From Mucilaginibacter sp. (GTDB lineage: Bacteria; Bacteroidota; Bacteroidia; Sphingobacteriales; Sphingobacteriaceae), in contig JAQBOM010000031.1 in NCBI GenBank assembly GCA_028288025.1, positions 62,001-126,000 on the forward strand: a stretch of 64,000 nt of DNA, in the 5' to 3' direction. The first letter of the stretch is position 1; each line of letters starts with the position of its first letter. This document shows positions 52,901-62,403 of this stretch, piece by piece. Both the position numbers and the translations under genes were made by a program. Under the pieces are notes generated by a model, which made no database searches, had not been told where the DNA came from, and saw only the letters and a program-made list of their open reading frames with translations.

Positions 52901-55900
52901 ACCAGTTCCATTACTGAAATATTGGTGAACACCTCGAATGCGCCGGTGCTTGTTACTTATGTGATCACCCCAACGGCAAACGGATGTACCGGGCCAGCTT
53001 TTAATTATAAGGTTACCGTTAATCCAACCGCAACAGTTACCAGTGCTGCAAGTGCGACGACCTGTAACAATGTCGCCCAGAATTATATTATTACCAGTAA
53101 CGTGGCCGGGACAACTTTTGTTTGGGGAAGAGCCGCCGTTGCCGGCATCAGCAACGCGGCTGTAAGCGGGCAAACTACCAGTTCTATTAACGAAACACTG
53201 GTCAACACGTCTAACGCGCCCGTGGCAGTAACATACTTAATTACGCCTGCTGCCTACGGATGTAACGGGCCGATTTTTACTTATACCGTCACGGTTAACC
53301 CAACGCCGGCTGTTACCAGCGCTGCAACCGCGACAACCTGTAACAGCACACCTCAAAACTATATCATTACCAGTAATGTAGCCGGCGCAACTTATAGCTG
53401 GGGCAGGGCCGCTGTAGTGGGAGTCAGCAACACGGCTGTAAGCGGGCAAACCACAAGTTCAATTACAGAAAATTTGGTCAATACTTCAAATGCGCCGGTC
53501 GTTGTAACCTACGTCATTACGCCAGGCGCTAACGGGTGTACCGGCCCTGCTTTTAATTATTCGATAACCGTTAACCCAACAGCGACGGTAACAAGCGCTG
53601 CAAGCGCAACGTTTTGTAATAGCACAATTCAAAATTATATCATTACAAGCAATGTAACCGGGACAACCTTTAATTGGGGGCGGGCGGCTGTTGCCGGAAT
53701 CAGCAACCCGGCTGTAAACGGACAAACTACCAATTCCATTACCGAAACATTGGCCAATACTTCCAATGCGCCGGTTGTTGTGACTTACGTGATCATCCCA
53801 ACTGCCTACGGATGTACCGGCCCGGCTTTCAATCGTAACGTAACGGTTAACCCGACACCGACCGTAAGCAGTGCTGCAAGCGCAATGATATGTAACAGTA
53901 CGGCTCAAAGCTATGCCATTACCAGCAATGTAGCCGGGGCCACTTTTACCTGGGGACGGGCAGCTGTAGCCGGTATCAGTAACGCGGCCGTTAGCGGGCA
54001 AACTACCAGCTCCATTACGGAAACGTTGGTCAACACTTCCAATTCCCCTGTGGTGGTTAACTACGTGATCACCCCAACTGCCAATGGATGTTCCGGTCCG
54101 TCTTTTAACTACGCGGTAACGGTTAATCCAACCCCGGTTATTACCAGCCCCGCAAGCGCTACGACGTGTAATAACACACCGCAAAACTATACCATCACCA
54201 GCAATGTGGCCGGTGTAACTTTTAGCTGGAACAGAAATGCTGTAGCGGGCATCGGTAACGCAGCCGTTAACGGCCAAACCAGCGCTTCTATTACTGAAAC
54301 CCTGGTTAACACCTCTAATGCACCGGTGGCTGTAACTTATGTAATAATCGCACAGAAAAACGGCTGTAACGGACCGTCTTTCAGCTATGTTATTACGGTT
54401 AACCCTACAGCTGTTATTACCAGCGCTGCAACTGCCGGTATCTGTAACAGCTCTGCTCAAAACTATACCATAACCAGCAACGTAGCCGGGGCAACTTTTA
54501 TTTGGGGAAGAAGCGCAGTACCTGGTATCAGCAACTCTTCTGTGAGTGGGCAAACGACAAATTCTATCACCGAGACTTTAGTCAATACTACCACTGCGCC
54601 TGTAACAGTAACTTACCTGATTACCCCGACAGCCTACGGGTGTACCGGGCCGACGTTCACATACAACGTAACTGTTAACCCAACACCGTCGGTAACGAGT
54701 GCGGCAAGTGCCACCACATGTAACAGCACCGCCCAGAATTACACTATCACCAGCAACGTAACCGGGACAACTTTTACCTGGGGGCGAGCATCGGTAGCAG
54801 GTATCAGCAACCCGACTGTAACCGGGCAAACCAGCAGCACGATTACCGAAACCCTGGTCAACACGTCAAATGCGCCGGTTATTGTTACTTATTTGATCAC
54901 ACCAACCGGTAATGGCTGTAGCGGTCCGGTTTTTAGTTACAAGGTAACTGTTAACCCAACGCCAACAGTAACAAGCGCTGCCAGTATCAGCATTTGTAAC
55001 AATAACCCGCAAAACTATATCATCACCAGCAACGTAACCGGTACGACTTTCGCCTGGGGAAGAGCGGCTGTAGCAGGTATCAGCAATCCCGCGGTAAGCG
55101 GCCAAACCACCGCATCAATTACCGAAACGCTGATCAATACTACCAATGCCGCGGTTTTGGTTACTTACGTGATTACCCCAACGGCCCACGGATGTACCGG
55201 GCCGGCGTTTAATTACACAGTTACAGTTAATCCTACCCCTGCCGCTCCAACTGCGAACGGGGCAACAATTTGCCAGGGCTCGGCCGCGACCTTAACTGCA
55301 ACTGCTCCCGGCGGAACTTATCAATGGTATAATGCAGCCTCCGGCGGAACTTTACTTTTCACCGGAGCCACTTATACCACGCCTGCATTAATGAATACCA
55401 CAAATTATTATGTGCAAGCTGTATCTGCTTTCGGTTGTACAGGCCCCCGTTCGGTTGTTACCGCCACAGTGAGGCCGCCTGTAGACCCCACATTTTATTA
55501 CTCATCAGGAACGTTCTGCAGCTCTGCGCCGGATCCAACGCCTACAATTGTTAACCCTTCGGGCGGAACGTTCACATCAACAGCAGGACTATCAATCAAC
55601 AGCTCTACGGGAAAAATCAATTTAAGCGCAAGTTCGCTTGGATCATTTGTTATAACATTTGTAACCAATAGCATTTGTCCTTACAGCAGCACCGTAACGA
55701 TTACAATCACCAACGCCCCTAATGCAACTTTTAGTTACAGCGGACCCTATTGCCAGTTTGCGCCAAATCCTTTGCCTGCTTTTCCTGCCGGGGCCAGTGC
55801 CGGGATTTTTAGCGCGAACAGCGCGTCGCTTATTTTTAAAAACAGCAATACCGGCGAAATTGATTTACAGAATAGCCTGCCTGGAAATTATACTGTTACT

Positions 55901-58900
55901 AACAGTATCAATATACCCGGCTGCGCCTTCGCCAGCTATACAAATACAGTAACTATTAACCCAACGCCTGCTGTAACAAGCGCCGCGAGTGCAACAATTT
56001 GTAATAGCACAGCTCAAAATTATATCATTACCAGCAATGTTGCCGGAACAACGTTTACCTGGCGCAGGGCGGCTGTACCAGGCATTAGTAACCCCGCAGT
56101 AAGCGGACAAACAAGCGGTACTATCACCGAAACTTTGGTTAATACATCAATCCTTCCGGTTACGGTGACTTATATCATCACGCCACAGGCAACGGGATGT
56201 ACCGGAACAGCTTTTAATTATACGGTTACGGTTAACCCGACCCCGGTAGTTACCAGCGTTGTAAGTACAACTACGTGCGACAGTACCGCGCAAAACTATA
56301 CCATTACAAGCAATATCGCGGGCGCAACCTTTACATGGGGAAGGGCGGCCGTGGCAGGCATCAGCAATCCTGCTGTAAGCGGGCAAACCGGCAATACTAT
56401 AAATGAAACATTAAATAATACATCCAATACGCCTATTAATGTAACTTATGTGATCATCCCTCAGGCGTACGGCTGTAACGGCCCTGCTTTTAATTACACC
56501 GTGACCGTTAACCCGACCCCGATAGTCACCAGCGCAGCAACCGCCTTAATATGTAACAGTTCAGCGCAAAATTATTCCATAACAAGCAATGTTGCCGGAA
56601 CCACCTTCACCTGGAGCAGGAATGGCGTGGCCGGCATCAACAACTCGGCGGTTAGCGGGCAAGCGGGTAATTCCATTACCGAGACACTGGTTAATAATTC
56701 AACCGCCCCGGTTGCGGTTACGTATGTCATTGTTCCGCAGGCAAACGGATGCCAGGGGCCGGCTTTTAATTATATTGTAACGGTTAATCCCACGCCTGCC
56801 GTTACCAGTTCGGCGAGCGCAATAACTTGTAATAATACAGCCCAGAATTATGCTATCACCAGCAATGTGACGGGTGCAACTTTTACCTGGGGAAGAGCGG
56901 CTGTTACAGGCATCAGCAATTCCGCTGCAAGCGGACAAACCAGCGCGTCCATTACCGAAACCCTGATCAATACCTCTAACGTGCCGGTGACGGTGACGTA
57001 CGTGATAGTTCCCCTGGAGGGCACCTGCGCCGGCCCGACTTTTAACTATACAGTAACCGTAAATCCTACACCGGTTGTTACAAGCGCTGCAAGCGCCGTT
57101 ACCTGCAATAATACACCGCAGAATTATGCTATTACCAGCAACGTGGCCGGAGCAACCTTTACGTGGGGAAGGGCTGCGGTGGCGGGCATCAGCAATGCAA
57201 CTATAAGCGGGCAAACCACCAGCTCTATTATAGAAGCATTGATAAATACTTCTAATGCGCCAGTCGTTGTTACTTATGTGATCACGCCATCCGCCAACGG
57301 ATGTACCGGGCCAGCTTTTAATTATGCGGTAACGGTTAACCCAACGCCGGTTGTTACAAGTGCCGCAAGCGCAATAATCTGTAACAGTACCGCGCAAAAT
57401 TATACCATAACCAGCAATGTAACCGGAGCAACCTTTACCTGGAGCAGGGCGGCGGCGGCAGGTATTAGTAACGCGGCAGTAAACGGACAAACCACCGGCT
57501 CCATTACTGAAACCCTGGTGAATACCTCGAACGCACCCGTGACAGTAAATTATATTATCATTCCGGATGCAAACGGCTGTACAGGAATACCATTTAATTA
57601 CGCGGTAACGATTAACCCAACGCCGGTTGTTACCAGCATTGCAAGTGCGATCACATGTGACAGTACCGCGCAAAGCTATACCATTACCGGTAATGTAGCC
57701 GGAACGACCTTTACCTGGGGAAGGGCCGCAGTGACGGGCATCAGCAATGCGGCTGTGAACGGACAAACGACTAACACTATCACTGAAATCCTGGTTAATA
57801 CTTCAAATGCCCCGGTTGTGGTTACTTACGTTATAACCCCCGCCGCCAACGGATGTACCGGGCCTGATTTTAATTATGCTATAACGGTTGATCCGACGCC
57901 AATTGTGACCAGCCCCCCAAGCGCAATAACCTGTAACAATGTGGCCCAAAACTACGCCATTACCAGTAATGTTACCGGAACGACTTTTACCTGGGGAAGA
58001 GCAGCGACAACGGGCATCAGCAATCCCGCCATTAGCGGGCAAACCAGCGCTTCCATTACTGAAACTTTGGTTAATACCTCAAATGCCCCGATTGTCGTTA
58101 ATTATATAATTACGCCAGCCGCCAACGGGTGTACCGGGCCAGGCTTTAATTATGCTGTAACGGTTAATCCAACACCAAAAGTAACAAGTGCCGCAAGTGC
58201 AACGATTTGTAATAGTGCCGCCCAGAACTACAGCATTACCAGCAATGTTACCGGAACGACTTATACATGGGGAAGAGCGGCGGTTACAGGCATCAGCAAT
58301 GCGGCCACAAGCGGGCAAACCACCGCGTCCATTACTGAAACCGTGATTAACACGTCTAACGCACCGGTTTCGGTGACATACATAATAACGCCCACTGCAA
58401 ATGGATGTAACGGACCTGATTTTAATTATACAGTAACGGTTAATCCAACACCGATTGTTACCAGCGCCGTAAGCGCCAGTATCTGTAATGGCATTGCCCA
58501 GAATTACACCATTACCAGCAATGTGGCCGGGACAACTTTTATGTGGGGAAGAGCGGCTGTGGCAGGCATCAGCAATGCGGCAGTTAGCGGCCAAACCACC
58601 AACTTCGTTACTGAAACTTTGGTTAATACTTCTAACGCCCCTATTGTGGTCACTTATGTGATCACCCCCACTGCCAACGGATGTACCGGGCCCGACTTTA
58701 ATTATGCGGTAACGGTTAATCCGACAGCCGTTGTTACCAGCCCTGCAACTGCAACAACCTGTAATAATACACCTCAAAATTATACCATCACCAGCAACGT
58801 TGCCGGAACAACCTTTACCTGGAACAGGGCTGTAGTGGCGGGCATTGGCAACCCGGCAGTAAGCGGACAAACCAGCGCTTCGATTACTGAAATATTAGTT

Positions 58901-61900
58901 AATACCTCAAATGCACCTGTGGCGGTAACATATCTCATTACTCCCGGTGCGAATAGCTGTACCGGAACGCCATTTAATTATACGGTAACGGTTAACCCCA
59001 CACCATTAGTGACCAGTGCTGCAAATGCCGTTACCTGCGATAGCATACCTCAGAATTATGCTATCACCAGTAATGTGGCCGGGGCAACTTTTACCTGGGG
59101 CAGGGCAACGGTGGCAGGTATCAGCAATGCTGCGGTAAGCGGGCAGACAAACAGTATTATTACCGAAACCCTGGTTAATACTTCAAATGCCCCGGTTGTG
59201 GTTACTTACGTGATAACCCCCGCTGCTAACGGCTGTACCGGGCCTGATTTTAATTATGCGATAACGGTTAATCCGAAACCAACGATTACCAGCGCAGCAA
59301 GCGCAAACATTTGTAACAGTACGGTTCAAAATTATATCATCACCAATAATGTAGCAGGAACAACTTTCAACTGGGGACGAGCGGCGGTAGCAGGGATCAG
59401 CAATCCGACCGTGAGCGGGCAAACCAGCGGTTCCATAACTGAAACGCTTGTCAACACGTCGAATGCTGCCATAGCCGTAACTTACATTATTACCCCTGCT
59501 GCCTATGGCTGCAGCGGGCCGGCCTTCAACTACACTGTTACTGTAAACCCCACCCCAACGGTAACCAGTGCCGCGACTGCTGCGGTGTGTAATAAAACAC
59601 CGCAGAACTACAATATAACCAGCAATGTGGCCGGGGCTACTTTTACATGGAGCAGGGCGGCTGTAGCCGGTATTAGCAATCCGGCCGTAAACGGGCAAAC
59701 CAGTCCTTCCATTACCGAGATGTTAATCAATACTTCGAATGCAACAGTATCAGTAACTTATATCATTGTCCCTCAAGTTGCAGGTTGCGACGGGCCAGCT
59801 TTTAAGTATACCATAACGGTTAATCCAACAGTAATTATAACCAACAATTCTTTATTGCAAACGGTATGTTCTCAAAGCAATTCAAATCCGGTTACTCTTA
59901 CAACAAATGTGAACGGAGCCAGCCTCACATGGACAGCATCGGCATCACCCGGAATAACCGGTTTTACCGCCAACGGCACTAATATTATCCCATCGCAAAC
60001 ATTGATCAATTCGGGCACAACAGTTGGCACTGTTACTTATAGTATTACGCCGGCGTATAAAAACTGTACCGAAATAATAACCACTTATACGATCAATGTT
60101 AATCCAAAACCGTTGGTTCCTGTTATTACGAGCAACTCGCCGGTATGCACCGGCTCGGCAATATTATTATCGACTCCGGTTGTGCCAGGTGCCAGCTATA
60201 GCTGGACGGGGCCGAATGGTTTTGCTTCGAACCTTCAAAACCCCCAGATACCGAATGCAAGTACGTCCTTCAGCGGAAATTATTCATTGATTGAAATAGT
60301 AAACGGTTGTACAAGTAACGCGGGCACTATCAGCATCGTTGTAAATCAAACGCCGTTGGCGCCGGTTTTGGCAAGCAATGCCCCTGCCTGCGAAGGCGGC
60401 TCTCTCAACTTGACTGCGAGCACTATAGCGGGCGCTACCTATAAATGGACCGGGCCGAACGGCTTTACATCAACACTCCAAAACCCTGTCATAAATAATG
60501 TAACAGTGTCAGCTTCCGGCACTTACTCGGCAACGGTGACGGTAAACGGTTGTACCGGGCCTGCAGGAGCAATCACGGTTTTAGTGAACCCTGTTCCAAC
60601 CGCCCCGGTTCTCACATCAAATAGCCCGATTTGCGCCGGGAGCACCCTTACACTAAGTGCTAAAAGCATTCCGGGTTCAAACTACCAGTGGACAGGGCCG
60701 AACGGCTTTACTTCAACACTTCAAAATATAACCATTCCGGCAGCAGCAACAACCTATACCGGAACTTATACTGTTGTAGCCTCGGTCGGCAATTGCCCCG
60801 GCCCGGCTTCTACAATAGCAATCTCTGTTGACCAAACCCCGATCAATCCAATCATTACAAGCAATTCACCTGTTTGTTCGGGAAATCCCATCCTGCTGGA
60901 TGTTACTAATTATGTGGGATCAGTTTATAAATGGACGGGGCCAAATGGCTTTACATCGAATCTGCGAAACCCTGTTATCGGCAATTCAATTACGGCAAAC
61001 CAGGGGCGCTACAGTGTTACCGTTTTTTCGCCGGGTTGTATAGTCACTACAACCACATTTACAGATGTGATCGTAAATCAAACGCCGGTAGCGCCGCTTG
61101 CGTCAAACAATAGCCCGGTTTGTGTGGGCCAGCGCCTGCAGCTTTCGGCATCACCAATACCCGGTGCAACTTACCAATGGACCGGGCCTAATGGTTTTTC
61201 GTCGAACGTTCAAAATCCTATAATCGACAATGTTTCGGCAAGTACGGCCGGCAGTTATTCGGTAGTGGCTATTGTAAATTCCTGCCCGAGCGTGGCGGCC
61301 CTTACACCTGTCGTTATCAATCAGCCTGCTGTAGTAAATGCCGGGAATAATCAGACGGTGTGCGGAAATAACTCAGCTGTTTCGCTAAACGGAACGGTTA
61401 CCGGCGGAAGCACCACCGGAGTATGGAGCAGCAGCGGCACCGGTACCTTTACCGCCGGGGCTTTGAGCCTGAAGGGTACATATATTCCATCCACTGCCGA
61501 TATTGCCGCCGGGCAGGTAACCTTAACACTCACTGCCACCCTTACGGCCTCGTGTATTCCGGGCTCGGCTTCAATTAACGTTACGATAAACCCCACGCCA
61601 ATTGTAACTGCAGGTCCGGACCAGGAAATTTGTTCAAATCTCGACGTGCAATTAAACGGCTCGGTCACCTTTACGGGAGGCGGAACCTGGACGAGTTCCG
61701 GTACAGGACAATTCTTCCCGTCAAACACTGCGCTAAACGCATCCTATATTTTTAGCGAAGCGGATAAAAAGGCGGGCAGCGTGGTTATTACATTAACCTC
61801 CAGCGGACCGGGAGTTTGTTTACCGGTAGCATCTAAAATGAATGTAAGGATCATTGCCGCACCGGTTGTTCAGCCTGTTCCCGACCTATATGTTTTGCAG

Positions 61901-62359
61901 AATGAAACAGCGATTTTGAAACCGGCGGTAAGCGGCACAAACCTTACCTATTTGTGGACCCAAAACCAATACTTAAACAACAATACGGTGAGAAACCCAA
62001 CCTTTACAGGTGTGGAAGATATGACGTACACATTAACCGTTACGGGCACCGCGGGCTGCGTTGCACAAACAAAGTTTGTTATAAAAGTGCTTAAACCAAT
62101 AGTGATCCCCAATACTTTTACGCCAAATGGCGACGGCATAAACGACACCTGGGTTATTAAGGAGCTTGACACCTATCCTAATATAACTGTCCGGATATTT
62201 GACCGCTATGGACAGCAGCTGTATTACTCAAATGGTTATCCACAGGCCTGGGATGGTACTTATAATGGCAAGAAATTGCCGTGGGGCACCTATTATTACC
62301 TTATTGACCTGAAAAATTACAATAAGAAACTATCCGGCTGGGTTGCGATCATAAAATAG
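46913..62359 (+). CDS. Giant 5148-residue secreted PKD-like repeat protein with T9SS type B C-terminal domain
   Basis: Signal peptide (FLFLCFLFITSFAINGFG) and a 200-residue N-domain with several cysteines are followed by a PKD-like domain (about 205-290). Repeats 1-27 span residues 291-2774 and repeats 28-41 span 3018-4305, each exactly 92 residues. Between them lie one CHU-type Ig (2775-2860) and two bacterial Ig units. After repeat 41 come a divergent 42nd module, five WTGPNGF Ig domains, two NAG/TAGP..C..VQLNG domains and a CHU_C domain (TFTPNGDGINDTW ... RIFDRYGQQLYYS ... WDGTYNGKKLPWGTYYY) for type IX secretion. The reading frame is uninterrupted. It is probably a very long surface adhesin or fibre; no enzymatic domain seen. 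Confidence 0.92.
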   Translation: MRKFLFLCFLFITSFAINGFGQLTINVDLTGAPNKDTTITTSRSGSACGGNSCVVFNITLNSGSDFINISSSQLAASNFYTVNCGPQTPIGTPVCLNGLTTASVAFCKPGSNSITYVITASTAVQASPDMTLRQGCTGTMSVTGLDPATAVWTSIFPGATGAYNSYLSCTSGCASTNVTPAVGAPAYIDYRVSGTISNCTTSRTATVRVYTVSPMTVSINPATAAICNGAPVTLTANVSGGNLPYTYSWSSGQTTSFISTSTAGTYTVTVSDNTTGCAGVPKSITVTTTPTPAITSAASGTVCNSTAQNYTITSNVAGTTYSWSRAAVAGISNLAVSGQTSNPITETLVNTSTAPVAVTYVITPTANGCPGPAFNYTVTVNPTPAVTSAASATTCNNIAQNYTITGSVTGTTYSWGRAAVAGISNTAVSGQTSNIITETLGNTSNAPVNVTYVITPTANGCPGTPFNRTVTVNPTPTVTSAASAGICNNTAQNYALTSNVTGTTYSWGRAFVAGISNGAVSGQTSSTITETLANTSNAPVVVTYVITPTANGCAGPAFNYAVTVNPTPTVTSAASATACNSTAQNYTITSNVTGATFTWSRAAVAGISNGVLSGQASNPITETLVNTSNAPVAVTYVITPTANGCPGPAFNYTVTVNPTPTVTSAASGTTCNNTAQNYSITGSVTGTTYNWGRAAVAGVSNVAVSGQTSSTITETLANTSNAPVAVTYIITPTANGCAGPAFNRTVTVNPTPTVTSAASGSICNNTAQNYTITGSVTGTTYSWGRATVAGISNGAVSGQTTSSITETLANTSNVPVVVTYIITPTANGCSGPAFNYAITVNPTPIVTSAASGSIGNSIAQNYTITSNVTGTTYNWGRAAVTGISNAAVSGQTSNTITETLVNTSNAPVVVTYVITPTANGCTGPAFNYAVTVYPTPYITSAASGTICNSTAQNYLITSNVAGTTYTWGRATVAGISNGAVSGQTSSTITETLINTSNAPVPVTYVIVPTANGYAGPVFNYVLTVNPTPIVTSAASATACNSTAQNYTITSNVTGATFTWSRAAVAGISNGAFSGQTSNPITETLANTSNAPVAVTYVITPTANGCTGPNFNYIITVNPTPIVTSAASATMCNNIAQNYTITSSVTGTTYSWGRAAVAGISNAAASGQTSSTITETLANTSNAPVAVTYIITPTANGCTGPAFNRTVTINPTPTVTSAASGSICNNTAQNYAITGNVAGTTYSWGRASVAGISNAAVSGQTGSAITETLVNTSNAPVVVTYLITPTANGCSGPVFSYAITVNPTPTVTSAPSASICNNTAQSYAITSTVTGTTYNWGRAAVTGISNAAVSGQTSSTITETLVNTSNAPVVVTYVITPTANGCTGPAFNYTVTVNPTTIITSAASATICNNTAQNYTITSSVSGTTYAWGRATVAGISNGAVSGQTSSTITETLANTSNAPVVVTYVITPTANGCAGPAFNYKVTVNPTPVVTSAASAGICNNTTQNYSITSNVTGTTFVWGRAAVAGISNAAVSGQTTSSITETLVNTANTSIAVTYVITPTANGCTGPAFNYIVTVSPTPIVTSAASATTCNNVAENYSITSSVTGTTFTWGRAAVAGISNPAVSGQTTSAITETLSNTSNAPVVVTYVITPNASGCTGPVFSYAITVYPTPTVTSAASATTCNNTTQNYTITSNVAGTTFTWGRAVVAGISNAAVSGQTTSSITETLANTSNAPVVVTYVITPTANGCNGPAFNYAVTVNPTPVVTSAATATTCNSTAQNYTITSNVTGATFTWGRAAIAGISNAAASGQTSNTITETLVNTSNAPVVVTYVITPAANGCTGPAFNRTVTVNPTPIVTSAASATTCNSTAQNYNITSNVAGTTFTWGRAAVAGISNGAVSGQATSSITETLVNTSNVAVVVTYLITPTANGCNGPVFNYAVTVNPTPTVTSAANATTCNNTPENYIITSNVTGTTFNWGRAAVAGISNVAVSGQATSSITEILVNTSNAPVLVTYVITPTANGCTGPAFNYKVTVNPTATVTSAASATTCNNVAQNYIITSNVAGTTFVWGRAAVAGISNAAVSGQTTSSINETLVNTSNAPVAVTYLITPAAYGCNGPIFTYTVTVNPTPAVTSAATATTCNSTPQNYIITSNVAGATYSWGRAAVVGVSNTAVSGQTTSSITENLVNTSNAPVVVTYVITPGANGCTGPAFNYSITVNPTATVTSAASATFCNSTIQNYIITSNVTGTTFNWGRAAVAGISNPAVNGQTTNSITETLANTSNAPVVVTYVIIPTAYGCTGPAFNRNVTVNPTPTVSSAASAMICNSTAQSYAITSNVAGATFTWGRAAVAGISNAAVSGQTTSSITETLVNTSNSPVVVNYVITPTANGCSGPSFNYAVTVNPTPVITSPASATTCNNTPQNYTITSNVAGVTFSWNRNAVAGIGNAAVNGQTSASITETLVNTSNAPVAVTYVIIAQKNGCNGPSFSYVITVNPTAVITSAATAGICNSSAQNYTITSNVAGATFIWGRSAVPGISNSSVSGQTTNSITETLVNTTTAPVTVTYLITPTAYGCTGPTFTYNVTVNPTPSVTSAASATTCNSTAQNYTITSNVTGTTFTWGRASVAGISNPTVTGQTSSTITETLVNTSNAPVIVTYLITPTGNGCSGPVFSYKVTVNPTPTVTSAASISICNNNPQNYIITSNVTGTTFAWGRAAVAGISNPAVSGQTTASITETLINTTNAAVLVTYVITPTAHGCTGPAFNYTVTVNPTPAAPTANGATICQGSAATLTATAPGGTYQWYNAASGGTLLFTGATYTTPALMNTTNYYVQAVSAFGCTGPRSVVTATVRPPVDPTFYYSSGTFCSSAPDPTPTIVNPSGGTFTSTAGLSINSSTGKINLSASSLGSFVITFVTNSICPYSSTVTITITNAPNATFSYSGPYCQFAPNPLPAFPAGASAGIFSANSASLIFKNSNTGEIDLQNSLPGNYTVTNSINIPGCAFASYTNTVTINPTPAVTSAASATICNSTAQNYIITSNVAGTTFTWRRAAVPGISNPAVSGQTSGTITETLVNTSILPVTVTYIITPQATGCTGTAFNYTVTVNPTPVVTSVVSTTTCDSTAQNYTITSNIAGATFTWGRAAVAGISNPAVSGQTGNTINETLNNTSNTPINVTYVIIPQAYGCNGPAFNYTVTVNPTPIVTSAATALICNSSAQNYSITSNVAGTTFTWSRNGVAGINNSAVSGQAGNSITETLVNNSTAPVAVTYVIVPQANGCQGPAFNYIVTVNPTPAVTSSASAITCNNTAQNYAITSNVTGATFTWGRAAVTGISNSAASGQTSASITETLINTSNVPVTVTYVIVPLEGTCAGPTFNYTVTVNPTPVVTSAASAVTCNNTPQNYAITSNVAGATFTWGRAAVAGISNATISGQTTSSIIEALINTSNAPVVVTYVITPSANGCTGPAFNYAVTVNPTPVVTSAASAIICNSTAQNYTITSNVTGATFTWSRAAAAGISNAAVNGQTTGSITETLVNTSNAPVTVNYIIIPDANGCTGIPFNYAVTINPTPVVTSIASAITCDSTAQSYTITGNVAGTTFTWGRAAVTGISNAAVNGQTTNTITEILVNTSNAPVVVTYVITPAANGCTGPDFNYAITVDPTPIVTSPPSAITCNNVAQNYAITSNVTGTTFTWGRAATTGISNPAISGQTSASITETLVNTSNAPIVVNYIITPAANGCTGPGFNYAVTVNPTPKVTSAASATICNSAAQNYSITSNVTGTTYTWGRAAVTGISNAATSGQTTASITETVINTSNAPVSVTYIITPTANGCNGPDFNYTVTVNPTPIVTSAVSASICNGIAQNYTITSNVAGTTFMWGRAAVAGISNAAVSGQTTNFVTETLVNTSNAPIVVTYVITPTANGCTGPDFNYAVTVNPTAVVTSPATATTCNNTPQNYTITSNVAGTTFTWNRAVVAGIGNPAVSGQTSASITEILVNTSNAPVAVTYLITPGANSCTGTPFNYTVTVNPTPLVTSAANAVTCDSIPQNYAITSNVAGATFTWGRATVAGISNAAVSGQTNSIITETLVNTSNAPVVVTYVITPAANGCTGPDFNYAITVNPKPTITSAASANICNSTVQNYIITNNVAGTTFNWGRAAVAGISNPTVSGQTSGSITETLVNTSNAAIAVTYIITPAAYGCSGPAFNYTVTVNPTPTVTSAATAAVCNKTPQNYNITSNVAGATFTWSRAAVAGISNPAVNGQTSPSITEMLINTSNATVSVTYIIVPQVAGCDGPAFKYTITVNPTVIITNNSLLQTVCSQSNSNPVTLTTNVNGASLTWTASASPGITGFTANGTNIIPSQTLINSGTTVGTVTYSITPAYKNCTEIITTYTINVNPKPLVPVITSNSPVCTGSAILLSTPVVPGASYSWTGPNGFASNLQNPQIPNASTSFSGNYSLIEIVNGCTSNAGTISIVVNQTPLAPVLASNAPACEGGSLNLTASTIAGATYKWTGPNGFTSTLQNPVINNVTVSASGTYSATVTVNGCTGPAGAITVLVNPVPTAPVLTSNSPICAGSTLTLSAKSIPGSNYQWTGPNGFTSTLQNITIPAAATTYTGTYTVVASVGNCPGPASTIAISVDQTPINPIITSNSPVCSGNPILLDVTNYVGSVYKWTGPNGFTSNLRNPVIGNSITANQGRYSVTVFSPGCIVTTTTFTDVIVNQTPVAPLASNNSPVCVGQRLQLSASPIPGATYQWTGPNGFSSNVQNPIIDNVSASTAGSYSVVAIVNSCPSVAALTPVVINQPAVVNAGNNQTVCGNNSAVSLNGTVTGGSTTGVWSSSGTGTFTAGALSLKGTYIPSTADIAAGQVTLTLTATLTASCIPGSASINVTINPTPIVTAGPDQEICSNLDVQLNGSVTFTGGGTWTSSGTGQFFPSNTALNASYIFSEADKKAGSVVITLTSSGPGVCLPVASKMNVRIIAAPVVQPVPDLYVLQNETAILKPAVSGTNLTYLWTQNQYLNNNTVRNPTFTGVEDMTYTLTVTGTAGCVAQTKFVIKVLKPIVIPNTFTPNGDGINDTWVIKELDTYPNITVRIFDRYGQQLYYSNGYPQAWDGTYNGKKLPWGTYYYLIDLKNYNKKLSGWVAIIK
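47783..55234 (+). repeat. Tandem array A: 27 x 276 bp coding repeats
   Basis: Repeat 1 begins at 47783 and each of 27 copies is exactly 276 bp, so copy n starts at 47783 + 276(n-1). The encoded module starts TPxVTSAAS, then C-NxTAQNYTITSNV, W-GRAAVAGISN, VSGQTSS-ITETL, NTSNAPV-VTYVITP, NGC-GPAFNY and VTVNP. Copies differ at many synonymous sites. Copies 4-8 (48611-49990) and 9-13 (49991-51370) match as a block. Confidence 0.93.
55964..59827 (+). repeat. Tandem array B: 14 x 276 bp coding repeats
   Basis: Same 92-residue module, again in exact 276-bp register, starting at 55964. It is separated from array A by 729 bp of Ig-type sequence. A 42nd, diverged copy (starting TVIITNN) follows at 59828. 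Confidence 0.93.
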
Positions 62360-62403
62360 CGGAAGGAATTGCAGGTTCTAATCTCCGCAACAATAAAGAG
62401 CGG

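Noticed and set aside
47612..59698. Many long minus-strand ORFs opposite the giant gene, at multiples of 276 bp
   Set aside because: They repeat with the coding repeats because the antisense frame is open by codon pattern. Their products are Cys/Arg/Gly-rich strings without any recognisable domain. They are shadows of the plus-strand gene.
47783..59827. The 276-bp array as a CRISPR or satellite
   Set aside because: The units are coding, in frame, 276 bp long and lack unique spacers.
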